This document shows, piece after piece, positions 11,027-19,351 of a stretch of DNA of 64,000 nt (its first letter is position 1; each line of letters starts with the position of its first letter). The stretch is from Mycolicibacterium sp. Lineage in GTDB: Bacteria > Actinomycetota > Actinomycetes > Mycobacteriales > Mycobacteriaceae. The position numbers were made by a program, and so were the translations under genes. Under the pieces are notes generated by a model. The model did no database searches and was not told where the DNA came from. It was given only the letters and a program-made list of their open reading frames with translations. The DNA is taken from the NCBI RefSeq assembly GCF_016462545.1, contig NZ_JAEMTA010000007.1:1-64000 (forward strand). Reading direction: 5' to 3'.

Positions 11027-11790
11027 CAGGTGAACGCCCTCAGTGCGACGCCGTCGGCGCTCAACCGGTCGCGGACGGACGCGGCGATCAGGACGGCGCC
11101 AGGTGAATCGCCATGCACGCAGACCGATTCCACCGTGATCGGGATCTCCGTTCCGTCGATGGCGGCGACCCTGCCTCGGCCGACCATGGTGACCACCCGC
11201 TGGGAGATCTCCTCGACGTCGTCCAGGACGGCGCCGGGGTCGCGTCGTGAGACCAGCTGCCCGTCGGGTCTGTAGGCCCGGTCGGCGAATGCCTCGGGTA
11301 CCGTCCGCAGGCCGAGGCCGTCGGCTTCGGCGAAGAAGGCCGACCCGGCGAGGCCGAGCACCGGGAGGCCGGGGTCGACGGCGTGCACCGCACGGGCCAC
11401 TGCGCCGGCTTGCTGGTGATCGGTGACGATCGTGTTGTACAGCGCCCCATGCGGTTTCACGTAGCTGACCGTCGTCCCCGCCGCGGTGGCGAGGGCCTGC
11501 AGCGCACCGATCTGGTAGATGACGTCGGCGGTCAGATCCTCGGGCGTCATGTCGATGTAGCGCCTGCCGAAGCCGGCGAGGTCGCGGTAGCTCACCTGCG
11601 CTCCGATGCGGACCCCGCGCCGGGCTGCGGCCAGGCACACGCGGGCCAATCCGGCCGGGTCGCCCGCGTGGAAGCCACAGGCCACGTTCGCGCTGGTGAC
11701 GATGTCGAGCATGGCATCGTCATCCCCGAGCCGCCACACTCCGAAACCCTCGCCGAGGTCGGCATTGAGGTCGACGGTCACGGCGGACAC
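11026..11790 (-). CDS. pxpA: 5-oxoprolinase subunit A (LamB/YcsF family)
   Basis: PxpA with PxpB and PxpC forms the prokaryotic ATP-dependent 5-oxoprolinase, which turns 5-oxoproline into glutamate. The 254-aa product shows the family hallmarks VDLNADLGEGFG at the N-terminus, ANVACGFHAGDP and VKPHGALYN. I choose the GTG at 11790 (VSAVTVDLNADLGEG); a second GTG three codons on is possible. PxpB and PxpC are not in this window, so they are either elsewhere or this copy serves another role. Both ends overlap operon partners: bluB (13 bp) and the MBL hydrolase (ATGA). Confidence 0.9.
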   Translation of the reverse strand: MSAVTVDLNADLGEGFGVWRLGDDDAMLDIVTSANVACGFHAGDPAGLARVCLAAARRGVRIGAQVSYRDLAGFGRRYIDMTPEDLTADVIYQIGALQALATAAGTTVSYVKPHGALYNTIVTDHQQAGAVARAVHAVDPGLPVLGLAGSAFFAEADGLGLRTVPEAFADRAYRPDGQLVSRRDPGAVLDDVEEISQRVVTMVGRGRVAAIDGTEIPITVESVCVHGDSPGAVLIAASVRDRLSADGVALRAFT

Positions 11791-12455
11791 GCCGGTAAGC
11801 CTACGGCGGGAGCCGGCCACCCGTTCTCGGAGACGAACTCGGCCAGCGGTCGGCCGAGGGTCCACCGGTCAATCTCGAGGGCGGGTCGGTCGGGAAAGTC
11901 GGGAACCGGTCCGAGGCACAGGATCGCGACCGGCTCGGCGTCGTCGGGCATGCCGAGGAGCGCGCCGAGGCGGGTGGGATCGAAGATCGACACCCAGCCC
12001 ATGCCCAGCCCCTCCGCCCGCGCGGCGAGCCATAGATTCTGGATGGCGCACGATACCGACGCCAGGTCCATCTGCGGCAGGGTGCGGCGACCGAAGACGT
12101 GTCGGCTTCGATCGTCCCCGAGCGCGACGACGAAGAGTTCGGCGCATTCGAGCACGCCGTCGACCTTCAGGCCGAGGAACTCGTCGCCTCGCGGTCCCAG
12201 CTCGACCGCGGTCTGCTGACGCTCGTCGGCCACCAGGTCGTGGATCTGGTGGCGAAGCGCTACCTCGGTGATGCGGATGAACCGCCAGGGCTGCATCAAG
12301 CCCACGCTCGGCGCGCAGTGGGCGGCCTGGAGCAGCCGTGCGAGAACCTCGTCGGACACCGAGGCGCCCGGCACGAATCGGCGCATGTCACGACGTTCCG
12401 CGATGGCCCGGTACACGGCCCGCCTCTCGTCCGCGCTGAACGCGTGCTCACCCAC
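11778..12455 (-). CDS. bluB: 5,6-dimethylbenzimidazole synthase (BluB-like nitroreductase)
   Basis: BluB converts reduced FMN into 5,6-dimethylbenzimidazole, the lower ligand of vitamin B12. The 225-aa protein has the nitroreductase fold with BluB-like features: IAERRDMRRFVPG, LLQAAHCAPSVGLMQPWRF and the C-terminal EGLGMGWVSIFDP. The GTG at 12455 (VGEHAFSADERRAVY) gives the family length; the rest of the track ORF up to 13055 is antisense to the rhodanese gene. No other cobalamin genes are visible here. It leads the bluB-pxpA-MBL-permease operon and lies head to head with the rhodanese gene, only 18 bp between start codons. Confidence 0.85.
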   Translation of the reverse strand: MGEHAFSADERRAVYRAIAERRDMRRFVPGASVSDEVLARLLQAAHCAPSVGLMQPWRFIRITEVALRHQIHDLVADERQQTAVELGPRGDEFLGLKVDGVLECAELFVVALGDDRSRHVFGRRTLPQMDLASVSCAIQNLWLAARAEGLGMGWVSIFDPTRLGALLGMPDDAEPVAILCLGPVPDFPDRPALEIDRWTLGRPLAEFVSENGWPAPAVGLPACPP

Positions 12456-12473
12456 GCCGGTCAGCGTACGTTC

Positions 12474-13295
12474 ATGGGCGTGCGCAGCGAGGTACTGGTC
12501 ACGGCACGTGAACTCGGGCAGCTCATCTCGGGTGGAACGCCCCCGGTGATCCTGGACGTCCGCTGGCAGTTGGCCCAACCGGACGGTCGCCCCGACTACG
12601 AGGCGGGTCACGTTCCCGGCGCGGTGTACGTGTCGCTGGACGACGACCTGACCGATCATCGCGTGACTGGCAGGGGTCGGCACCCGCTGCCGACGGGAGC
12701 GGCACTGCAGGCCGCCGCGCGGCGGTGGGGGATCGGTGCGGGCAGCGCCGTCGTCGTCTACGACGACTGGAATCGGGCGGGTTCGGCACGGGCCTGGTGG
12801 GTGCTCAAGGCGGCGGGCCTGGTCGACGTCCGCATCCTCGACGGCGGGCTGGCCGCCTGGACGGGCCCTCTGCAGACGGGTGCCGTCACGCCCGAACCGG
12901 GCGACGTCACCGTCCTGCATGACGACCTCTACGCGGGCGCCATGCCGACGTTGAGCGCCGATGATGCGGCGGTGCTCGGGAGCCGGTTGGTCGATGCGCG
13001 TGCGCCGGAACGGTTTCGGGGTGAGGTCGAGCCGGTCGATCCGGTCGCGGGCCACATCCCCGGCGCCGTCAACGTGCCGAGTACCGCGCTGCTCGCTGCC
13101 GACGGGACGTTCCTCCCGGATGCCGAACTCGCACAGGCGCTCGACGGCGTCACCGGCGCCTACTGCGGGTCGGGGGTCACCGCGTCGGTGGCCGTGGCGG
13201 CATCGGCCGCGATCGGAACGGCCGCCGCGCTGTTCCCCGGGTCGTGGTCGCAGTGGAGTGCCGAACCCTCCCGTCCCGTCGCTACCGGCGGCTGA
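12474..13295 (+). CDS. Thiosulfate/3-mercaptopyruvate sulfurtransferase (rhodanese)
   Basis: A 273-aa two-domain rhodanese, an SseA-type sulfur transfer enzyme. The N-terminal inactive domain reads VILDVRWQLAQPDGRPDYEAGHVPGAVYV. The C-terminal domain carries the active-site loop with its nucleophilic cysteine in GAYCGSGVTASVA. ATG 12474 (MGVRSEVLVTARELG) is chosen over the longer track ORF, which runs antisense into bluB. The last 14 bp overlap the convergent znuB-like gene. Confidence 0.9.
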   Translation: MGVRSEVLVTARELGQLISGGTPPVILDVRWQLAQPDGRPDYEAGHVPGAVYVSLDDDLTDHRVTGRGRHPLPTGAALQAAARRWGIGAGSAVVVYDDWNRAGSARAWWVLKAAGLVDVRILDGGLAAWTGPLQTGAVTPEPGDVTVLHDDLYAGAMPTLSADDAAVLGSRLVDARAPERFRGEVEPVDPVAGHIPGAVNVPSTALLAADGTFLPDAELAQALDGVTGAYCGSGVTASVAVAASAAIGTAAALFPGSWSQWSAEPSRPVATGG

Positions 13296-14142
13296 CGCGC
13301 CTGCCGCCGATGGCCCAGCACAGCAGGAAGATCGCGAACGAGATCGTGGTGACGAACACCGAGACCGGGACGCCGGGGGCGAGCGACAGCAGGATGCCGC
13401 CGACGGCGGAGATCTCGGCGAACACCACCGAGGCGACGATCGTCGTCGCGGGTGCGGTGAAGATGCGGGCGGCCGCGGCGGCCGGGGTGATGAGCAGCGA
13501 CATGACCAGCAGAGCGCCCACGATCTGGACGCCCTGAGCAGCGGCGACGCCGACCAGGGCAGCGAAGACGATGCCGAGTGCGCGCACCGGTACGCCGCGC
13601 CCCGCCGCGACCTCCGGGTCCACGGTCGCGAACAGCAGCGGCCGGTAACTCACCGCGATCACGACGACGACCAACACGGTGATCGCGCTCAGTAGCGCCA
13701 GCCCGGAGTAGCCGACGCCCACGATCTGGCCGGTCAACAGTGCGAAGCTGGTGCCCGTCCGCCCGGGGTAGAGGTGGATGAACAGGACCGCGAGACCCAG
13801 TCCGAAGGCGAGGACGACGCCGATCGCCGAGTCGCGTTCCCTGGCGCGTTGCCCGAGGAAGCCGAATAGTATTGCCGCCAAGGCACTTCCGACGAGGGCG
13901 CCCAGCCCGACGTTGAAACCGGTGAGCAGCGCGAAGGATGCTCCCGTCAGTGACAGCTCACTCGAGCCGTGCACCGCGAAGGACATCTGCCGCATCACGA
14001 TGAACGGTCCGATCAGTCCGGCCAGCAGGGCCAGCAGTGCCGCGGCGAGCAGTGCCTGTTGCACGAAGTCACGCTGCAACAGGTCGGCGGTGACGCCGAA
14101 GTCGAACAGGCGACTCAGCAGGTCGCTCAGTCGGTCAGGCAT
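13282..14142 (-). CDS. Zinc/manganese ABC transporter permease (ZnuB-like)
   Basis: A 286-aa inner-membrane permease of the ABC-3 family with about eight membrane segments. The family signature around the EAA-like loop (SSELSLTGASFALLTGFNVG, VDPEVAAGRGVPVRALG) is recognisable. I start at ATG 14142, which overlaps the ATPase stop by 8 bp; a GTG at 14163 is the track alternative. Together with the two upstream genes it forms a complete metal importer, and the Zur box upstream of the operon points to zinc. Confidence 0.9.
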   Translation of the reverse strand: MPDRLSDLLSRLFDFGVTADLLQRDFVQQALLAAALLALLAGLIGPFIVMRQMSFAVHGSSELSLTGASFALLTGFNVGLGALVGSALAAILFGFLGQRARERDSAIGVVLAFGLGLAVLFIHLYPGRTGTSFALLTGQIVGVGYSGLALLSAITVLVVVVIAVSYRPLLFATVDPEVAAGRGVPVRALGIVFAALVGVAAAQGVQIVGALLVMSLLITPAAAAARIFTAPATTIVASVVFAEISAVGGILLSLAPGVPVSVFVTTISFAIFLLCWAIGGRRVSRR

Positions 14143-14941
14143 GGTCGTGTCCGCTCGCCTCACCCGAATGGTCGTGGTGGGTTTCGCTGTGCTCGCCGAC
14201 GACCACGTACTGCTGCCCGATCTTCACGACCTGGATGTCGGCGCGGTAGAGCTCCGACAGAGTCTCCGAGGTCATCACCTCGGCGACGGTGCCGATGCGG
14301 AAGCGTCCGTCGACCAGGTACAGCACCCGGTCGACGTACGGCAGAACGGGATTCACCTCGTGCGTGACGAACAGCACGGCGGTGGCCGACTCGCGTCGGC
14401 GTTGGTCGATGAGCGCGGAGATCAGCCTGGCGTTGGCCGGATCCAGGTTGAGCAGGGGCTCGTCACACAGCAGCAGGGCAGGGTCGGTCGCCAGCGCCTG
14501 GGCGATGCGCACCCGCTGAAGTTCTCCACCGGACATCACTCCGACCGGGACGTCGCCGAGGTGAACTCCGTTGACCTGCCCAAGTGCTCGGGAGACGATG
14601 GCACGCTTGGCGGTCCGCTGACGTGGGCTGGTGATTCCCCATCGGTGCCCGTCGTAGCCGAGGCCGACCAGGTCGCGACCGCGCAGGGTCAGGCCGCCGT
14701 CCATCGAACGGTGTTGGGGCACATAGCCGACTCCGCCGGCCACGGTGGCGTTGCCTGCGCTGAGCGGCACCTGGCCGAGCAGCACCTTCAACAGCGACGT
14801 CTTGCCCGTGCCGTTGGGGCCGAGGACGGCGATGAACTCGCCCGCTGCCACGGTCAGGTCGAGTTGATCCCACAGGACACGCCCGCCGAAGGCGAGGCAG
14901 GCGCCCGACAGTTCGACGACGGGAGGTTGGTCAGGCGCCAT
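14135..14941 (-). CDS. Zinc ABC transporter ATP-binding protein (ZnuC-like)
   Basis: A 268-aa ABC ATPase: Walker A GPNGTGKTS, a Q-loop near YVPQHRS, signature MSGGELQR, Walker B LLLCDEPLLNLDP and the switch His in VTHEVNPV. The C-terminus ends in a histidine-rich tail (HSETHHDHSGEASGHDHA), a likely zinc-binding or sensing extension seen in some zinc transporter ATPases. It energises the ZnuB-like permease next door and overlaps it by 8 bp. The substrate-binding gene ends 9 bp upstream. Confidence 0.93.
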   Translation of the reverse strand: MAPDQPPVVELSGACLAFGGRVLWDQLDLTVAAGEFIAVLGPNGTGKTSLLKVLLGQVPLSAGNATVAGGVGYVPQHRSMDGGLTLRGRDLVGLGYDGHRWGITSPRQRTAKRAIVSRALGQVNGVHLGDVPVGVMSGGELQRVRIAQALATDPALLLCDEPLLNLDPANARLISALIDQRRRESATAVLFVTHEVNPVLPYVDRVLYLVDGRFRIGTVAEVMTSETLSELYRADIQVVKIGQQYVVVGEHSETHHDHSGEASGHDHA

Positions 14942-14950
14942 GGATGGACA

Positions 14951-15877
14951 TCATCGCGTCACGGCGGGGGCGCGGTCCAACTGGTCGGCGAACTCCTGCA
15001 CCGTCGCGCGCTGCCAGCCCAGGTAGTCGAGGTTGTCCTGCAGTGTCTCGGCGACCGTGATGATCGGGACGCCCGCCTTGCGGGCGGCGTCCTGGATCTG
15101 GTTCGTGACGGCGGTTTCGGTCTGCTTGTTGAGCACGACGGCCGACACCTGGCGGCCGCTGATGAGGTCCAGCATCGCTGCGACGTCGACCGGTGCGGGG
15201 TCGTCGCCCTCTTCGATGGCGCTGGCGAACGACTCCGGGGTGCGGTCCGTGATGCCGGCCGCGGCGAGAAGGTAGTGCGCGACGGGTTCGGTGGCCACGA
15301 CGGCGACACCGGGGTGCTTGCGGCCGATCTCGCGTTCGGATTCGGCGATCGCATCTGCTTGGGTCCCGAAGGCGGTTGCGTTGTCGCGGTAGGCGGCGGC
15401 ATTCGCCGGGTCGTCGCTCGCGAGATGGTCGGCGATGCTCGCGGCCACCGCCTTCGCGGTCGCGAGGTCGTAGAACACGTGCTCGTTGGCGGGTTGGCCG
15501 TCGGGTTGCTGCGGGGTCAGCGAGTAGGCGTCGACGGTCGTGACCCCTTCGTGCGCGTGGAGGACGTCATCGGCCCATTGGTCGTAGTGGCCGCCGTTGT
15601 AGACGACCAGGTTCGCGTCGGCGATCGCCGCTGCGTCCGATGGCGTTGCCTCGTAGGAATGCGGATCGTCGACCGCGCTGTTGAGGATCGAGCGGACCGT
15701 CGAGTGGTCACCGGCGACCGCCTTGGCGACGCTGCCCCACACGTCGGTCGTGGCGATGACGGTCGGGGTGCCCGACTGGTCCGGGGGCGCCGACGTTCCG
15801 CATGCCGCGGCGCCGAATGCGACCAGGGTGAGCCCGAGCGTCAACGCGGTCCGGACGGGCGTGCGATGAACCACCAC
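14951..15877 (-). CDS. Zinc ABC transporter substrate-binding lipoprotein (ZnuA/TroA-like)
   Basis: A 308-aa cluster A-I metal-binding lipoprotein. The N-terminus is a lipoprotein signal (AFGAAAC, lipidated Cys at about residue 26). Metal-ligand histidines are visible at DDPHSYEATPSD and PANEHVFYD. The long histidine-rich loop of proteobacterial ZnuA is absent. The start is GTG 15877 with GAGGAG upstream; a second GTG follows at once. It is first in the importer operon, and its start lies 16 bp from the Zur box, so zinc starvation should induce it. Confidence 0.92.
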   Translation of the reverse strand: MVVHRTPVRTALTLGLTLVAFGAAACGTSAPPDQSGTPTVIATTDVWGSVAKAVAGDHSTVRSILNSAVDDPHSYEATPSDAAAIADANLVVYNGGHYDQWADDVLHAHEGVTTVDAYSLTPQQPDGQPANEHVFYDLATAKAVAASIADHLASDDPANAAAYRDNATAFGTQADAIAESEREIGRKHPGVAVVATEPVAHYLLAAAGITDRTPESFASAIEEGDDPAPVDVAAMLDLISGRQVSAVVLNKQTETAVTNQIQDAARKAGVPIITVAETLQDNLDYLGWQRATVQEFADQLDRAPAVTR

Positions 15878-15892
15878 TCGAACTCCTCGATG

Positions 15893-15915
15893 TTAATGAA
15901 AACCATTTCCATTAA
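15893..15915. promoter_or_regulatory. Zur box (zinc uptake regulator operator)
   Basis: A 23-bp near-perfect inverted repeat with arms TTAATGAAAA and TTTCCATTAA around a short centre. It is AT-rich inside GC-rich DNA and matches the known actinobacterial Zur operator pattern TGAAAA-N-TTTTCA. It sits directly upstream of the zinc importer and also upstream of the divergent beta-propeller gene, so one site could control both. Confidence 0.85.
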
Positions 15916-16089
15916 TAGTAGGGCATGGCCGAGGTGGTGCGCAAAGGCAGCTTGCGAACAGCCCTCCTCGACTCCGAAAGGGGTGGTGGGGCGCTGAACT
16001 CTAGGGGAATCCCTGATTCGCAGGGTGGGGGCTCGGCGTCATCATTGTCTGGACGACGTCAGAAGGGACGACGGCGAGGGGTTCGGACG

Positions 16090-18216
16090 GTGCGCAACTC
16101 GAGACACCTCCGGGCCGTCAGGGCCGTCGTAGTCGCCTTCGGCATTGGTGTGGTGGCGATGCTCGATCCGGGCATCGCGGTAGCCGATCCAACGGCCGAT
16201 GCGTCCTCTGACTCGTCCGAGGTCGGGGGTCCGGTACGGGGAGGTCCGGACCCGAAGACGGAGCTCGGGGTGGTGTCGCCTGGGGGGTCGACGCCACCCG
16301 CGGGGGCGGGCTCCGTCGATGCCGGGTCGGGGCCCGACGTCACGTCGGGCCCCGATCGGGCCAGCGGGTCGACCGCGTCGACCGGCTCGGCTGAGACCGC
16401 GAGCGAACCGGCGCCCGGCGTGATCGTACGAAGTTCGGGTGGTGCACTCACCTCCGATGAGCAGGAGCAGTTCGCCGGCGCTCAACGATCCGATCCGCAA
16501 CCGGTCGAGTCCCAGAGCCCCGCGGGAACCGAGGCCACCTCCGTCGCCGCCGCGGGTCGGGTTCGTCCGCGCGGCCACGAAGCGGTCGCCGAGAACGCGT
16601 TCAGGGTGTCCGTGCCCGTCGTGCGCATGGCGTCTCAACCCATGGTTCCCGCGATGTCGGAGATCCCCTCGCCGACCGCGCCCCTCGACGTCGTCGCCGG
16701 TGATCGGGCGTTCTCACTCGGGCACGAGCCGGTCGCCGTCAACGCGATGGCCGTGCCACGTGGCCTAGCGCCGGTCGACCCGAGGCGGCCCATCGAGACG
16801 TCGTTGCAGACGTTCACGGGTGCGCTCGCGGCGGCGCTGGCTCCGTTCGTCCTGCCACTGCCCGGAGTGCCGTTGGACGAGCCGGCCCTGTGGGCCGTAC
16901 TCGCCTGGACGCGAAGACAATTCGACGGCCACGCGCTCGTTGGACGGCTGAGCCCGGCGGCCCTCCCCCGGCAGACCGAGCAGATCGCGACCGATGAGGC
17001 GACGGACACGGCCGGTGCCACCGTCGATCGCGTCGACCGAATGACGGGCCGAGTCACGGGTCGTGTCAATCTCGTTGGCGAACGCGACGGCCTCGACTAC
17101 GAGCTCGTCAAGCCACTCGACCAACGGGTTGGCGTGGTCACCGTCGACGGCGCCACCGGGCGGTGGACCTTCACGCCCCACCAGGTCGCCCGGCTCGCCA
17201 CGTATCTCGACGACGGCGTAGTCGTCACGTTCGGCGTCGCCGCGTCGAATGGCCGGGCGACCGTCGTGAATGTTCCGGTCGACCCGGCAGAGGCCGTCGT
17301 CACCGACACCATCGAGACCGGCGACGGGCTGACCTACGGCTTGGCCGCCGTTGGCGACCGGCTCTGCGTGCTCAGCGGCTCCGACGGACCGGCCGGAAAC
17401 GGTCGCGTCAAGATCATCGACACGTCGACCAAGGCGATCATCGCGTCCGTCGAGGTGGGCAGCATGCCCTTCGGGCTGGCCGCCAGCGGTAGGTCGCTGT
17501 ATGTGGGGAACGCCGACGACGGCACCGTGTCGGTGGTCGACGTCGCATCCAGCAGGCTCGTCGACGTCATCGACGTCGGTGCCAATCCGTTCGGCCTCGA
17601 GATCAGCGGCGACCGCCTCTATGTCGCCGACCAGTCCGGCACGGTCTCGGTCATCGACCTCGACGATCACACCGAGTTGGCCCGGATCCCCATCGCCGGC
17701 GACCCGTTCGGAGTCGCCGCCACCGCAGACCGCGTGTACGTCACGAACTATGCGGGCGGCACGCTGGCCATCGTCGATCGGGCCACCCACACCGCCGTGG
17801 ACATGGAGCTCTCCGCCGATCCCCTCGACGTCGGCGGCTATCCGTACTTCGCGGCGGTGATGGGTGATCGCCTGTACGTCGTCAACTCCGCGACGAACGC
17901 GCTCACCATCGTCGACGGGTCGGTCACCACCGCGGTGGACGTCGCTCCCCACACCCGTGCCGTGGACGCGATCCCCGTCGACGCATCGCCGGTCGACGTG
18001 GTCGTGCGCGGTGATCGGCTCTACGTGAGCAACGTCAACAGTGGAAGCGTCGTCGTGGTCGACGTGGCCACCAATCAGCCCGTCGAGAACATCGGAGTCG
18101 GCATTGCGCCGGGGCTGATGACGGCGACGCCCGAGGGGCGCACCATCTACGTCGCCGACGTCATGAGCGGCACGGTGCGCGTGATCACCAGCGTGCGCCA
18201 CGCGGCCAACGACTGA
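16090..18216 (+). CDS. Secreted YVTN-repeat beta-propeller protein
   Basis: A 708-aa exported protein of unrecognised function. I choose the GTG at 16090 because GAGGGG precedes it and the product then begins with a clean Sec signal (VRNSRHLRAVRAVVVAFG, cleavage near GIAVA-DP); the track start is ATG 15925. Residues about 40-190 are a low-complexity Gly/Pro/Ser/Asp region. A VCBS/cadherin-like segment follows (DGLDYELVKPLDQRVGVVTVDG). The last 280 residues are about six YVTN-type blades (GDRLYVADQSGTVSVIDLD, GRSLYVGNADDGTVSVVDV). Such proteins are usually cell-wall or extracellular binding proteins. It is divergent from the zinc importer with the Zur box between. Confidence 0.85.
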   Translation: MRNSRHLRAVRAVVVAFGIGVVAMLDPGIAVADPTADASSDSSEVGGPVRGGPDPKTELGVVSPGGSTPPAGAGSVDAGSGPDVTSGPDRASGSTASTGSAETASEPAPGVIVRSSGGALTSDEQEQFAGAQRSDPQPVESQSPAGTEATSVAAAGRVRPRGHEAVAENAFRVSVPVVRMASQPMVPAMSEIPSPTAPLDVVAGDRAFSLGHEPVAVNAMAVPRGLAPVDPRRPIETSLQTFTGALAAALAPFVLPLPGVPLDEPALWAVLAWTRRQFDGHALVGRLSPAALPRQTEQIATDEATDTAGATVDRVDRMTGRVTGRVNLVGERDGLDYELVKPLDQRVGVVTVDGATGRWTFTPHQVARLATYLDDGVVVTFGVAASNGRATVVNVPVDPAEAVVTDTIETGDGLTYGLAAVGDRLCVLSGSDGPAGNGRVKIIDTSTKAIIASVEVGSMPFGLAASGRSLYVGNADDGTVSVVDVASSRLVDVIDVGANPFGLEISGDRLYVADQSGTVSVIDLDDHTELARIPIAGDPFGVAATADRVYVTNYAGGTLAIVDRATHTAVDMELSADPLDVGGYPYFAAVMGDRLYVVNSATNALTIVDGSVTTAVDVAPHTRAVDAIPVDASPVDVVVRGDRLYVSNVNSGSVVVVDVATNQPVENIGVGIAPGLMTATPEGRTIYVADVMSGTVRVITSVRHAAND

Positions 18217-18250
18217 CCCGCAACCATCGAATCCGCTAGCGTCATGCACC

Positions 18251-19351
18251 ATGTCCAGAGGTCCGGTGCCGCGTCGGCGCGCAACCCTGGCGTCGCTGGC
18301 CGCGGAACTCAAGGTTTCGCGCACCACGATCTCCAATGCCTACAACCGGCCCGACCAACTCTCGGCCGATCTGCGCGAGCGCGTGCTCGCTACCGCCAAG
18401 CAATTGGGTTATGCGGGGCCCGATCCGGTCGCCCGCTCGCTTCGCACCCGTCGGGCGGGGGCGGTGGGCCTGATGCTCACCGAACCGCTGAACTACTCGT
18501 TCCGCGACCCCGCTGCCCTCGACTTCGTCGCCGGACTCGCCGAATCGTGTGAGGAGGCGGGGCAGGGCCTGTTGTTGATCGCGGCCGGTCCGAACCGCAG
18601 CGTGAGCGACGGCACGGCGGCGGTGTTGTCGGCCGGCGTCGACGGTTTCGTCGTCTACTCCGCCTCCGACGATGACCCCTACCTGCAGGTGATCACGCAG
18701 CGCGCACTGCCGATCGTGGTGGTCGACCAGCCCGCGGACGTGCCCGGCGCATCGCGGGTGGGCATCGACGACCGCGCGGCGATGCGCGGGGTCGCGGAGT
18801 ACGTCATCGGGCTCGGGCACCGCGACATCGGGGTGCTCACGATGCGGCTCGGACGCGAGTGGCCGCACGCCGACGCGGTGGCTGCCGTCGCCGACCTCGA
18901 ACGTGCGGGCACTCCGCACTTCCACGTCCAGCGCGAGCGCATCCACGGCGTTCGGGATGCCATGAAGAGCGCTGGGCTGCAACCGGATTCGCTGACGGTG
19001 GTGGAGAGCTACGATCACCTGCCGACGTCCGGTGGCAGCGCGGCCGCGGTCGCACTCGAGGCCAATCCGCGGATCACCGCACTGATGTGCACCACCGATG
19101 TGCTCGCGCTTTCGGCCATGGATCATCTACGCGCACATGGCATCTACGTGCCGGGTCAGGTCACCGTGACCGGCTTCGACGGCGTGCCCGACGCTCTCGC
19201 CCGTGGCCTGACGACGGTCAAGCAGCCCAGTGTCGAGAAGGGACGCCGGGCCGGTCACCTCTTGCACAACCCACCCCGTTCGGGCCTGCCCGAGATCGAG
19301 GTGCTGGAGACCGAACTGGTGCGGGGCCGGACGTCCGGCCCCGCTGGCTAG
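18251..19351 (+). CDS. LacI-family transcriptional regulator (Rv3575c-like)
   Basis: A 366-aa LacI/PurR regulator. The N-terminal HTH with hinge helix is clear (TLASLAAELKVSRTTISNAYNRPDQLSADLRERVLATAKQLGY). It is followed by a periplasmic-binding-protein-like sensor domain (GAVGLMLTEPLNYSFRDPAALDFVAGLAESC). The effector is unknown, probably a sugar. It is the Rv3575c orthologue by position. Its stop overlaps the convergent otsB by 4 bp. Confidence 0.93.
   Translation: MSRGPVPRRRATLASLAAELKVSRTTISNAYNRPDQLSADLRERVLATAKQLGYAGPDPVARSLRTRRAGAVGLMLTEPLNYSFRDPAALDFVAGLAESCEEAGQGLLLIAAGPNRSVSDGTAAVLSAGVDGFVVYSASDDDPYLQVITQRALPIVVVDQPADVPGASRVGIDDRAAMRGVAEYVIGLGHRDIGVLTMRLGREWPHADAVAAVADLERAGTPHFHVQRERIHGVRDAMKSAGLQPDSLTVVESYDHLPTSGGSAAAVALEANPRITALMCTTDVLALSAMDHLRAHGIYVPGQVTVTGFDGVPDALARGLTTVKQPSVEKGRRAGHLLHNPPRSGLPEIEVLETELVRGRTSGPAG

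Noticed and set aside
13778-15997. 739-aa plus-strand ORF across the zinc transporter genes
   Set aside because: It is antisense to the whole ABC operon and shows no domain; the minus-strand genes carry Walker, signature and lipobox motifs.
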